8,780 bases of DNA from an uncultured Bacteroidales bacterium (GCA_937902805.1 CALEMB010000231.1:1-8780); one strand, 5' to 3'; shown: positions 1 through 6,730, counted from the stretch's first letter. Translations and numbers: made by a program. Notes: generated from the letters alone by a model not told the origin.

Positions 1-31
1 CGATCTCTGCAAATGATAGAAAGGAGTTCTG
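1..31. other. window edge, unassigned
   Basis: This is the short stretch left of the hairpin. Two of the three plus-strand frames close within it (TGA at 14-16 and 31-33), so it may be the last codons and 3' end of a plus-strand gene beginning outside the window. Too little is present to name a product. Confidence 0.3.
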
Positions 32-80
32 AAACAATCGTCCAGATTTGTAATTCAACTACAAATTTGGACGATTGTTT
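32..80. terminator. Long hairpin, probable bidirectional terminator, containing repeat copy 1
   Basis: Positions 32-52 pair with 60-80 in a 21-base-pair stem interrupted only by one G-T pair (45/67). The loop is ATTCAAC (53-59). On the plus strand the stem runs into TTTTTAT, a fair U tract. On the minus strand it starts directly after the ATPase stop codon (81-83) but is followed by TTTCAG, which is weaker. It most likely ends both the ATPase transcript and whatever enters from the left. The inner part of the stem (40-69) is one copy of the 30-base repeat that also lies upstream of the ATPase. Confidence 0.7.
40..69 (-). repeat. 30-base direct repeat, copy 1 (3' side of ATPase gene)
   Basis: Read on the plus strand, the copy begins GTCCAGATTTGT and ends CTACAAATTTG. 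It matches 1241-1270 at 29 of 30 positions, and the only difference is T at 51 against G at 1252. The two copies are in the same orientation about 1.2 kb apart, with the ATPase reading frame between them. The homology stops sharply on both sides. Confidence 0.9.
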
Positions 81-1223
81 TTATAAATTTCTGAAATTCA
101 ACAATCCATTGTCGGTTTTGGGCCATTCTAATGATCCGTCATAGATCACTTGAGTTGAAATAACTGAATTTCCATACAATGATTTCAGGTAGTCCAAATT
201 CTTTAAGAATTCCGTGTGAAATACTGTTGCCGATTTGATTTCAAAGGCTTTGATTTTTGAAGCGTCTTCTTGAATCACATCGACTTCATGTTGTGATTTG
301 TCTCGGTAATAATATAGATTATTGTCCAATGTAGCATTAAATCTGCTTTTTAGCATTTCATTTATCACGAGATTCTCAAACAAGGCACCTCGTAAAGGAG
401 ATGTTGCTACATCCTTTGGACTATGATAGCCTAGTAGATAGCACACCAATCCTGTGTCATGGAAATACATTTTTGGCGTTTTTACCAAGCGTTTTCCTAT
501 GTTTTTGTGATAAGGCTGAAGGAAGTAAGTGATATAGGAGGCTTCCAAGATGCCAAACCAATTTTGTATGGTCTTAACCGAAACACCAACCTCCGAAGCC
601 AAGGTGCTAGCCACGAACTCGTTGCCAATTCGAACGGCGCATAAGCGCACGAATTTTCGAAAAAGATCCATCTCTTTGATTTGGATCATTTGATGCACAT
701 CTCTTTGAATGTAGGTGGAGAAATAACTATCGTAAACGGTGAATGCAGGACGGTCTTTTCCCCAGATTGCAGGATATAATCCTTTGTAAATCAATTCATC
801 GGTATCAACAGATTGTTCATCAGGCCTCAACTCGTGCAATGATAGCGGCAACAAACGAGTGATAGCCACTCTCCCCGCCAATGATTGCGAGATGTTGCGT
901 AACATTAGGAAGTTGCTGCTTCCAGAGAGCACGAAACGCTTTGAATCATCGTCGTCCACCATCACTTGTAAGGCAGAAAACAAACGAGGCAGGTGATGGG
1001 CTTCGTCTATGACGAGGCCTTGCGGATATCTATTAAGGAACCCTTTTAGGTCATTTTCGGCTAAGGCACGTGTTTCCTCATCTTCCATGTTCGCATATCC
1101 GTAATCGGGGAAAGTCATCTTACATAGTGTCGTTTTCCCTGACTGACGCGGACCGGAGACCGAAATGATTGGAAAATGCTTTGAAAGCCTCAAAAGCTCA
1201 TTTTTTAATATTCTGTCGTACAT
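81..1223 (-). CDS. AAA-family ATPase with DUF4143 C-terminal domain
   Basis: The product is a 380-residue protein of the AAA_14/DUF4143 type, a widespread prokaryotic group whose cellular role is not well defined. The N-terminal ATPase part shows Walker A GPRQSGKTT (residues 24-32), Walker B LVIDEA (70-75, acidic pair D73/E74), a sensor-like VLSGSSNF (98-105) and a candidate arginine finger in LAGR (115-118). A helix-turn-helix-like stretch follows (about 205-238). The C-terminal part carries the PD-(D/E)xK-like signature EVDV (313-316) and EIK (328-330). I chose ATG at 1221-1223 because family members begin close to this 'MYDRILKNEL' segment. A TTG at 1257-1259 would add 12 residues encoded partly by the flanking repeat. 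The gene has its own promoter, diverges from the small exported-protein gene, and ends right at a hairpin. Both its 5' leader and its 3' end contain the 30-base repeat. The reading frame is intact. Family assignment is firm; substrate and function are unknown. Confidence 0.9.
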   Translation of the reverse strand: MYDRILKNELLRLSKHFPIISVSGPRQSGKTTLCKMTFPDYGYANMEDEETRALAENDLKGFLNRYPQGLVIDEAHHLPRLFSALQVMVDDDDSKRFVLSGSSNFLMLRNISQSLAGRVAITRLLPLSLHELRPDEQSVDTDELIYKGLYPAIWGKDRPAFTVYDSYFSTYIQRDVHQMIQIKEMDLFRKFVRLCAVRIGNEFVASTLASEVGVSVKTIQNWFGILEASYITYFLQPYHKNIGKRLVKTPKMYFHDTGLVCYLLGYHSPKDVATSPLRGALFENLVINEMLKSRFNATLDNNLYYYRDKSQHEVDVIQEDASKIKAFEIKSATVFHTEFLKNLDYLKSLYGNSVISTQVIYDGSLEWPKTDNGLLNFRNL

Positions 1224-1240
1224 AGTGTTAGAACTTGTTT

Positions 1241-1270
1241 GTCCAGATTTGGAATTCAACTACAAATTTG
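1241..1270 (-). repeat. 30-base direct repeat, copy 2 (5' leader of ATPase gene)
   Basis: This is the partner of 40-69, with one base difference. In the ATPase sense strand it starts CAAATTTGTAGTTG and ends AAATCTGGAC. It is itself an imperfect inverted repeat (8 of 10 arm bases pair around GTTGAAT) but lacks the extended outer stem present in copy 1. It lies just downstream of the predicted -7 box, so it would form almost the whole 5' end of the transcript before the ATG at 1223. Confidence 0.9.
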
Positions 1271-1273
1271 TCG

Positions 1274-1281
1274 CAAAGATA
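1274..1281 (-). promoter_or_regulatory. ATPase promoter -7 box
   Basis: The minus strand reads TATCTTTG, an exact match to the Bacteroidetes TAnnTTTG element. Transcription would start at about 1266-1269, the beginning of the repeat copy, giving a leader of about 45 bases. No clear -33 TTTG at standard spacing is visible; T-rich sequence lies there instead. Confidence 0.6.
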
Positions 1282-1290
1282 CAAAAAAAC

Positions 1291-1317
1291 AAACAGACCA
1301 CTATAAATAGCCTGTTT
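1291..1317. promoter_or_regulatory. Nested inverted repeat upstream of the ATPase -7 box
   Basis: AAACAG (1291-1296) pairs with CTGTTT (1312-1317). Inside that, CTAT (1301-1304) pairs with ATAG (1307-1310). The internal loops are unequal (4 and 1 bases). It occupies the -20 to -45 zone of the ATPase promoter, where a regulator or sigma factor contact could lie. In AT-rich DNA, chance is a real alternative. Confidence 0.3.
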
Positions 1318-1332
1318 TTGTGCTGTTTTGAC

Positions 1333-1382
1333 AAAACTCTGGGAAAAAATATAAGAATTCATGATTTTTCTCCCAGTGTTTT
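1333..1382. repeat. Large imperfect palindrome between divergent genes
   Basis: CTGGGA (1339-1344) pairs with TCCCAG (1371-1376). This is extended inward by AAAAAT/ATTTTT (1345-1350 and 1364-1369, with one bulged C at 1370) and outward by AAAAC/GTTTT (1333-1337 and 1378-1382, after one T-T mismatch). The 13-base loop contains GAATTC. Because the genes on both sides point away, a terminator role is unexpected. It could be an operator or a relic of an element end. It sits immediately upstream of the plus-strand promoter. Confidence 0.6.
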
Positions 1383-1403
1383 CTTAATTGCAATCAATTT
1401 CAT

Positions 1404-1411
1404 TATATTTG
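1404..1411 (+). promoter_or_regulatory. -7 box for the exported-protein gene
   Basis: TATATTTG matches TAnnTTTG exactly, and the predicted start of transcription is at about 1417-1419, some 50 bases before the ATG at 1471. TTTT at 1379-1382 has roughly the right spacing for a weak -33 element and is also the right end of the palindrome. Confidence 0.55.
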
Positions 1412-1470
1412 CACCGTCATTCGATAATTGTATGGTATGTCAATGCCCCTCCCCCAATCCATGTAGCAAT

Positions 1471-2025
1471 ATGAAAAGAATAATATTCATTGTCCTTTGT
1501 CTGTCATGTTTTTTATGCAAAGCACAGAACATGTCATTTTTGGGCATACCAATGGGTACAGATATAGCATCGTTTAAGCAAGAATTACTTGCAAAGGACG
1601 GTTTTAAAGACCATCCATTACCTTACGACAATATATATGGTGCGGATGGTATTTTTGCAGGAATGGAAGCTGCAATTTCAATAGCAACAACACCCAAATC
1701 AAAATTAGTTTGCGATGTTGCTGTAGCATTCACAGACTTTAGCTATGAAACCTATGATTCTAATGCAGAACAAATGCAACAGGCACAAGAGAACGCATAT
1801 GAATATTGCAAAGCTAAATTGATAAATAAATACGGTAATCCAACACAAAACACAATTACTTTTGGATGTAATTTGAAGTGGTGTTATTGGGAATTAAATG
1901 AAGGAAGAATAGATTTAATGATTACGCAGCCAGCAGATACCAAAACACACAGAAAACTTCAGTTGGTATACGAAGATAAAATAACAGGACAAAAAAATAT
2001 GATTGAGGAGGATGAAGATTGGTGA
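1471..2025 (+). CDS. Small exported protein of unknown function
   Basis: The product has 184 residues and I do not recognise a named family. The N terminus is a clear signal peptide: MKR, then a hydrophobic core (residues 4-16), then CKAQ with likely signal peptidase I cleavage after A18. The two cysteines at 13 and 16 do not sit in a good lipobox, so a lipoprotein is less likely. The mature part starts with a 'SFLGIPMGTDIASFKQELLAKDGF' type segment (22-45, cited by position), then an 'IFAGMEA' segment (61-67), predicted beta strands near 81-90, a helix near 100-120 ending KYG (120-122), and a strongly acidic C-terminal end (EEDEDW). This order resembles small periplasmic Bacteroidetes proteins of unknown role; that is an impression, not a match. 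I chose ATG 1471 because it gives a clean signal peptide. ATG 1432 in the same frame would add 13 Cys/Pro-rich residues. The DNA is very AT-rich (16 G+C in the 60 bases from 1801) compared with valS. It is convergent with valS and separated from it by a shared terminator. Confidence 0.8.
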   Translation: MKRIIFIVLCLSCFLCKAQNMSFLGIPMGTDIASFKQELLAKDGFKDHPLPYDNIYGADGIFAGMEAAISIATTPKSKLVCDVAVAFTDFSYETYDSNAEQMQQAQENAYEYCKAKLINKYGNPTQNTITFGCNLKWCYWELNEGRIDLMITQPADTKTHRKLQLVYEDKITGQKNMIEEDEDW

Positions 2026-2096
2026 ATGAAAATTTGGCCTACCTAATCGTATATCTTACAGGGTATTGTGTACAGCATTGTCTCTAAAAGACTTAA

Positions 2097-2131
2097 AAAA
2101 CGGGTTTCATCCACAAGGTGAAACCCGTTTT
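2097..2131. terminator. Bidirectional terminator between the exported-protein gene and valS
   Basis: AAAACGGGTTTCA (2097-2109) is perfectly complementary to TGAAACCCGTTTT (2119-2131) around a 9-base loop. The plus strand continues TTTTATATTATT, and the minus strand ends the stem with a run of six T. Its position between two convergent stop codons (2025 and 2157) fits shared use by both genes. Confidence 0.9.
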
Positions 2132-2156
2132 ATATTATTGTAGAGAAAGCGTGTTC

Positions 2157-4853
2157 TTACTTCCTCAGCCCAGCCAGCTGCTGCTCAATCACAGCGATCT
2201 TGGCTTCGGTGTCGGCTTTCTTTTTGCGTTCCTTGTCGACGACGGCGGCAGGAGCGCCACTCACGAAACGTTCGTTGGAGAGTTTCGCCTCAACGCTTTT
2301 CAGGAAGCCTTGGGCGTATTTCAGTTCCTCTTCCAACTTCTTGATTTCGGCCTCCACATCGACGCTGCCGGTGAGCGGCACGAAGAACTCGGTGCTGCCC
2401 ACGATAAAGCCAAAGGCACCAGCGGGAGCCTCAGCCACATAGTCGATTTCGCTCACGTTGCAGAGCTTGGCGATGACACAGTCGAAATCCTTGTTGGCGT
2501 TGCCGTTCTTCTCCACGACTACCAGCTTGATGGCATCACGGAAGGCGATGTTCTTATCGGAACGCACCTTGCGGACGTTGTTGATGACCTCTTGCGTGAA
2601 CTCCATCTGTTTGAGAACAGCGGCAGCCTGGTCGCTGAGCCTGTCGAAGCGTGGCTGTTGGGCGATGATGATATCGTCGCCGTCCTTGCGCTCGGCGATG
2701 GCGTGCCAGATCTCTTCGGTGATGAAGGGCATGAAGGGATGCAGCATCAGCATGAGGTGCTCGAAGAACTGGATGGTGGCAGCGTAGGTCACGGGGTCGA
2801 TGCCCTGACCTTGCGGGGCCTTCACCATTTCGAGGTACCATGAGCAGAAGTCGTCCCAAGTGAGCTTGTAGATGGCCATCAAGGCATCGCTCAGGCGGTA
2901 CTTGTCGATGTTGTCGTTGGTCTCGGCCAGCACTTGGTTGAAGCGAGCCTCAAACCATTTCACGGCCATCTTGGCGGCCTCGGGCTGAGTGGCGTTTTGG
3001 TCTATGTTCCAACCTTTCACCAGACGGAGGGCGTTCCAAATCTTGTTGCAGAAGTTACGGCCTTGCTCGCACAGCGACTCGTCAAAAAGGATGTCGTTGC
3101 CGGCAGGGGCGCTGAGCATCATGCCCATACGCACGCCATCGGCACCAAATTTGTCAATCAACTCGATTGGGTCGGGGGAGTTGCCCAACGACTTGGACAT
3201 CTTGCGACCCAACTTGTCGCGAACGATACCAGTGAAATACACGTTCTTGAACGGTACTTCGTTCTGATATTCCTCGCCAGCCATAATCATGCGAGCCACC
3301 CAGAAGAAGATGATGTCGGGGGCGGTGATGAGGTCGTTGGTGGGGTAGTAGTACTTGAACTCAGCATTATCGGGGTCAAGGATGCCGTTGAAGAGCGACA
3401 AAGGCCACAGCCACGAACTGAACCAAGTGTCTAAGGCATCGTCATCTTGACGCAAGTCTTTCATCGTCAAGTTGCTGTTGCCCGTCTTCTCGATGGCAAG
3501 TTTCAAGGCTTCTTCAGGTGTCTCGGCCACCACAAAACCGCCTTCGGGCAGGTAGTAGGCCGGAATTTGATGGCCCCACCACAGTTGGCGGCTGATGCAC
3601 CAGTCCTTGATATTCTCTAACCAGTGGCGGTAGAGGTTGACATATTTCGCAGGATAGAACTTGATGTCGCCGTTCAAGACGGGTTTCAAAGCGATGTCGG
3701 CGAGGTGTTCCATCTTGAGGAACCATTGCATGGAGAGTTTCGGCTCAATCGGCACGTTGGTGCGCTCGGAGTAACCCACCTTATTATTATAGTCCTCAAT
3801 CTTCTCCAACAAGCCGGCTTCTTTCATGTCGACGATAATCTGCTTGCGGCAGTCTTCACGGCTCATGCCGATATACATACCAGCGGCCTCGCTCAGAGTG
3901 GCATCGTCGTTGAAGATGTTGATACTTTGGAGGTTGTGCTTCTCGCCCAGCATATAGTCGTTCACGTCGTGAGCAGGAGTGACCTTCAGACAGCCCGTAC
4001 CGAACTCGATATCGACATAGTCGTCCTCGATGACAGGGATGACGCGGTTGACCAGCGGCACCACGACTTTTTTGCCGCGCAGCCATTGGTTCTTCGGGTC
4101 AGCAGGGTTGATGCACATGGCGGTGTCGCCCATGATGGTCTCGGGACGTGTGGTAGCCACCACTGCATAGCGACGACCTTTCTCGTCGGTATGGATGATT
4201 TCGCCTTCAGCACCTGTGGCACCCGTGCCGTCGTCCTCGTGGAGGTAATAGCGGAGGTAGAACAGTTTGCTGTGCTCGTCCTTGAAGATGACTTCCTCGT
4301 CACTCAAAGCGGTCAGAGCCTTGGGGTCCCAGTTGACCATACGGACTCCGCGGTAAATCAAACCTTTATTGTAAAGGTCGACAAAGGCGCGGATGACACT
4401 CTTCGAGCGGATGTCGTCCATAGTGAACGAGGTGCGTTCCCAGTCGCAGGAGCAACCCAGACGGCGCAACTGCTTGAGAATGATGCCACCATGCTCGTGG
4501 GTCCAGTCCCAAGCGTGCTTGAGGAACTCATCGCGGCCAATGTCCGTTTTCTTGATACCCTGTTGCGCCAGCTTGTTCACCACCTTGGCTTCGGTGGCGA
4601 TGGAGGCGTGGTCGGTGCCGGGCACCCAGCAGGCGTTCTTGCCTTGCATGCGGGCGCGACGAATCAGGATGTCCTGAATCGTGTTGTTCATCATGTGGCC
4701 CATGTGAAGCACGCCGGTCACATTTGGCGGTGGGATCACGATGGTATAGGGTTCGCGTTCGTCGGGAGTGGAGTGGAAGTAGTTCTTGTCCATCCAGTGT
4801 TCGTACCATTTGCCTTCAACTTCCTGAGGGCTGTATTTGCTGCTAATTTCCAT
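2157..4853 (-). CDS. valS: Valyl-tRNA synthetase (class I)
   Basis: The product is an 898-residue cytoplasmic enzyme that activates valine with ATP and charges tRNA-Val. Class I signatures are intact: HMGH (residues 50-53) in PPPNVTGVLHMGH, and KMSKS (551-555). The CP1 editing domain, which hydrolyses mischarged Thr-tRNA, shows TTRPET (234-239) and PAHD (293-296). Also typical are GTDHASIATE (79-88), DWCISRQLWWGH (417-428) and LDTWFSSWLWP (474-484). The anticodon-binding domain lies around 630-770. The C-terminal coiled-coil arm (about 830-896, heptad-like EIKKLEEELK) is characteristic of ValRS. Length is normal for the family. I placed the start at ATG 4851-4853 because MEISSKYSPQEVEGKWY is the expected N terminus, and the longer frame to 4934 would run through the promoter. 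It is monocistronic by position: convergent with its downstream neighbour and divergent from the transporter gene. No T-box is visible in the very short leader. Confidence 0.98.
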   Translation of the reverse strand: MEISSKYSPQEVEGKWYEHWMDKNYFHSTPDEREPYTIVIPPPNVTGVLHMGHMMNNTIQDILIRRARMQGKNACWVPGTDHASIATEAKVVNKLAQQGIKKTDIGRDEFLKHAWDWTHEHGGIILKQLRRLGCSCDWERTSFTMDDIRSKSVIRAFVDLYNKGLIYRGVRMVNWDPKALTALSDEEVIFKDEHSKLFYLRYYLHEDDGTGATGAEGEIIHTDEKGRRYAVVATTRPETIMGDTAMCINPADPKNQWLRGKKVVVPLVNRVIPVIEDDYVDIEFGTGCLKVTPAHDVNDYMLGEKHNLQSINIFNDDATLSEAAGMYIGMSREDCRKQIIVDMKEAGLLEKIEDYNNKVGYSERTNVPIEPKLSMQWFLKMEHLADIALKPVLNGDIKFYPAKYVNLYRHWLENIKDWCISRQLWWGHQIPAYYLPEGGFVVAETPEEALKLAIEKTGNSNLTMKDLRQDDDALDTWFSSWLWPLSLFNGILDPDNAEFKYYYPTNDLITAPDIIFFWVARMIMAGEEYQNEVPFKNVYFTGIVRDKLGRKMSKSLGNSPDPIELIDKFGADGVRMGMMLSAPAGNDILFDESLCEQGRNFCNKIWNALRLVKGWNIDQNATQPEAAKMAVKWFEARFNQVLAETNDNIDKYRLSDALMAIYKLTWDDFCSWYLEMVKAPQGQGIDPVTYAATIQFFEHLMLMLHPFMPFITEEIWHAIAERKDGDDIIIAQQPRFDRLSDQAAAVLKQMEFTQEVINNVRKVRSDKNIAFRDAIKLVVVEKNGNANKDFDCVIAKLCNVSEIDYVAEAPAGAFGFIVGSTEFFVPLTGSVDVEAEIKKLEEELKYAQGFLKSVEAKLSNERFVSGAPAAVVDKERKKKADTEAKIAVIEQQLAGLRK

Positions 4854-4871
4854 AGTCGTAAAAATGAAGCG

Positions 4872-4879
4872 CAAAAGTA
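4872..4879 (-). promoter_or_regulatory. valS promoter -7 box
   Basis: The minus strand reads TACTTTTG (TAnnTTTG). Transcription would start about 12 bases before the valS ATG, a very short leader that leaves no room for tRNA-sensing structures. A -33 element is not clear. Confidence 0.5.
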
Positions 4880-4941
4880 AGGAATTTTCGGCTATACTCA
4901 GACTTTTTTCTTCATTTTTACAAACGCAACACATTTTTCCC

Positions 4942-4949
4942 TATCTTTG
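4942..4949 (+). promoter_or_regulatory. -7 box for the first POT transporter gene
   Basis: TATCTTTG matches the Bacteroidetes -7 consensus, with a leader of about 45 bases before ATG 5001. The box lies between the arms of a perfect 7-base inverted repeat, TTTTTCC (4934-4940) and GGAAAAA (4959-4965), which might be an operator but could be chance. Confidence 0.6.
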
Positions 4950-5000
4950 TCCGCTGTTGGAAAAACCGTGAATCTTTAAAATCATCAAATTCATAACATT

Positions 5001-6683
5001 ATGGTATTATTACAAACAAATGTGACAATGGTGATCTTCATCTGCATCCTTGCAGTGGTTATCCCATTCCTTTTCTTCTACCTCTCAAAGGCCAAGAAGG
5101 AACATCCCCAAGGCTTGATTGCAGCCGCATTAAGTAACATGGGCGAGCGTTTTGGCTACTACATCATGAACGCCATCCTGCTGCTCTTCATCGTGTCGAA
5201 GTTCGGATTGCCCGATGCCACCGCTGGTGTCATTTATTCGGTGTTCTATTTCGGCATTTACGTGCTGAGCTTGGTTGGCGGTATCATTGCCGACCGCACG
5301 CAAAACTACCACCGCACTATCCAGTGGGGTTTGATTATCATGGCTCTCGGTTATGTGGGCATGGCCATCCCGCTGTTTAGCCAGGATGCCAATGGCATCA
5401 TCGTTGACGGCAACGGCAAATGGATGGGCATTCTTGTCTTCACATGCTTTGCCCTGCTCTGCATTGCTTTCGGTAATGGTCTGTTCAAAGGCAACCTGCA
5501 GGCTTTGGTCGGTCAAATGTACGACAACTTTGAAGCTGAGGCCGCCAAGAAAGGCCCCGAGGCTTTAGCTGTGGCCAAGGACAAGCGCGACAGCGGTTTC
5601 CAGATTTTCTACGTGTTCATCAACATCGGTGGTGTGATTGCCCCCTTCGTGGCTCCCATGCTGCGTGAATGGTGGCTGAAGGCTCACCACTTCGTTTACA
5701 ATGCCGATATGTCGGCACTTTGCCACCAGTATTTAGCTAACGGTGAGGTGACGCAGAAGTTCACGGAAACTATGGCCAACTCGGTGCTTCCCTCTGCCAA
5801 CTATGGCGACAACCTGATTCAGTTCTGCTCCGACTACATCCTGACTTTCAACCAAGGTGTTCACTTCTCGTTCTTCGTCTCAGTGGCCGCCATGCTGATT
5901 TCGTTGGTTATCTTCTTCACGCAAAAGAACAAGTTCCCGCAACCCGCCAAGAAGGTGGCTGCCGAGGCCGCTGGCTACACTGCCGAGGAAAAAGCTGCTA
6001 TGGCTAAGGAAATCAAACAGCGTATGGCTGCTTTGTTTGCTGTGTTGGGTATTGCCGTGTTCTTCTGGCTCTCGTTCCACCAGAATGGCCAGTCGCTGTC
6101 GGTGTTTGCTCGTGACTTTGTGGATTCGTCGAGCATCGCTCCTGAAATCTGGCAGGCTTTGAATCCTTTGTTCGTGATTATCCTTACCCCGTTGGTCATG
6201 GGTATTTTCGCTGTGCTGGCTCGTAAGGGCAAACCTGTTTCCACACCTCGTAAGATTGCTTATGGTATGGGTCTCGCTGGTTGTGCCTACCTCTTCTTGA
6301 TGATTTTCTCCATTATGAAGGGTTATCCTTCGGGCGACGAGTTCCGCGCCATGGATATTGCCCAAATGGCCGCCGCTGGTCTTGCCAAAGCCGCTCCGTG
6401 GGTGATGATTGTTACCTATTTCTTCCTCACCGTGGCCGAGTTGTTCATCTCGCCGCTGGGTCTGTCCTTCGTCTCGAAGGTGGCCCCGCGCCACATGGTG
6501 GGTCTCTGCCAAGGTTTGTGGCTGGGTGCCACAGCCATCGGCAACCTCTTCATCTTCGTGGGTCCCATCATGCTGAATGCCTGGCCCATCTGGAAGTGCT
6601 GGGGCGTGTTCCTGCTCATCTGCCTCGTCTCCATGTCCGTCATGTTCGGTATGGTGAAGTGGCTCGAAAGAGTGACTAAATAA
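5001..6683 (+). CDS. POT/PTR2-family transporter (peptide:H+ symporter family), N-terminally extended
   Basis: The product is a 560-residue inner-membrane protein of the major facilitator superfamily, POT family, whose known members import di- and tripeptides with protons. Family marks: HPQG then GERFGYY (residues 48-54), GGIIADR (93-99) after helix 2, GNGLFKGN (158-165) with the conserved lysine K163, the FYVFINIGG signature (203-211), FFWLSFHQNGQSL (354-366), and VAELFISPLGLSF (478-490) with the conserved helix-10 glutamate E480. By eye there are 12 core helices, plus an extra N-terminal hydrophobic segment (about 8-28) absent from its neighbour. Two residues usually conserved in helix 1, the first Glu of ExxER and the Arg of 'YYGMR', are N46 and N57 here. 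A periplasmic or cytoplasmic loop region of low hydrophobicity spans about 225-283. The start ATG 5001 follows the promoter directly; M10 is an alternative. It is first of two tandem paralogs and ends 87 bases before the second with a hairpin between. Substrate is inferred only from family. Confidence 0.93.
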   Translation: MVLLQTNVTMVIFICILAVVIPFLFFYLSKAKKEHPQGLIAAALSNMGERFGYYIMNAILLLFIVSKFGLPDATAGVIYSVFYFGIYVLSLVGGIIADRTQNYHRTIQWGLIIMALGYVGMAIPLFSQDANGIIVDGNGKWMGILVFTCFALLCIAFGNGLFKGNLQALVGQMYDNFEAEAAKKGPEALAVAKDKRDSGFQIFYVFINIGGVIAPFVAPMLREWWLKAHHFVYNADMSALCHQYLANGEVTQKFTETMANSVLPSANYGDNLIQFCSDYILTFNQGVHFSFFVSVAAMLISLVIFFTQKNKFPQPAKKVAAEAAGYTAEEKAAMAKEIKQRMAALFAVLGIAVFFWLSFHQNGQSLSVFARDFVDSSSIAPEIWQALNPLFVIILTPLVMGIFAVLARKGKPVSTPRKIAYGMGLAGCAYLFLMIFSIMKGYPSGDEFRAMDIAQMAAAGLAKAAPWVMIVTYFFLTVAELFISPLGLSFVSKVAPRHMVGLCQGLWLGATAIGNLFIFVGPIMLNAWPIWKCWGVFLLICLVSMSVMFGMVKWLERVTK

Positions 6684-6704
6684 TAAAATTGAATAATTGT
6701 ATGG

Positions 6705-6730
6705 CAAGGGCTTGCGCAAGCAAGCCTTTG
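6705..6730 (+). terminator. GCAA-tetraloop hairpin after the first transporter gene
   Basis: CAAGGGCTTGC (6705-6715) pairs with GCAAGCCTTTG (6720-6730) in 11 pairs, one of them G-T, closed by the stable GNRA tetraloop GCAA. The following TCATTTAAC is a poor U tract, so read-through into the second transporter gene is likely. This would make the hairpin an attenuator or an mRNA 3' stabiliser rather than a complete stop. Confidence 0.7.

Noticed and set aside
459..644. 61-codon plus-strand frame inside the ATPase gene
   Set aside because: It is antisense to a well-supported domain protein and has no features of its own.
1224..1259. TTG start giving a 392-residue ATPase
   Set aside because: The ATG at 1223 fits the family N terminus, and the extra residues are encoded partly by the repeat. 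It is kept only as a possible alternative.
40..1270. CRISPR or insertion-sequence interpretation of the 30-base repeats
   Set aside because: There are only two copies 1.2 kb apart with a gene between, no spacers, no transposase and no terminal inverted repeats.
1165..1470. Upstream extension of the exported-protein frame
   Set aside because: It would overlap the ATPase gene and run through both promoters and the palindrome. The signal peptide begins cleanly at 1471.
3624..4880. Long plus-strand open frame of 418 codons antisense to valS, and others at 2118-2843 and 2934-3434
   Set aside because: They lie opposite an unmistakable valS gene. The translations show no family features and are rich in Val, Asp and His as expected for a mirror of GC-rich codons.
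4854..4934. 27-codon N-terminal extension of valS
   Set aside because: It covers the predicted valS promoter and adds a non-family sequence before the standard N terminus.
4854..5000. T-box or other riboswitch controlling valS
   Set aside because: The predicted valS leader is only about 12 bases, and even the whole intergenic region shows no specifier-loop or T-box-like sequence.
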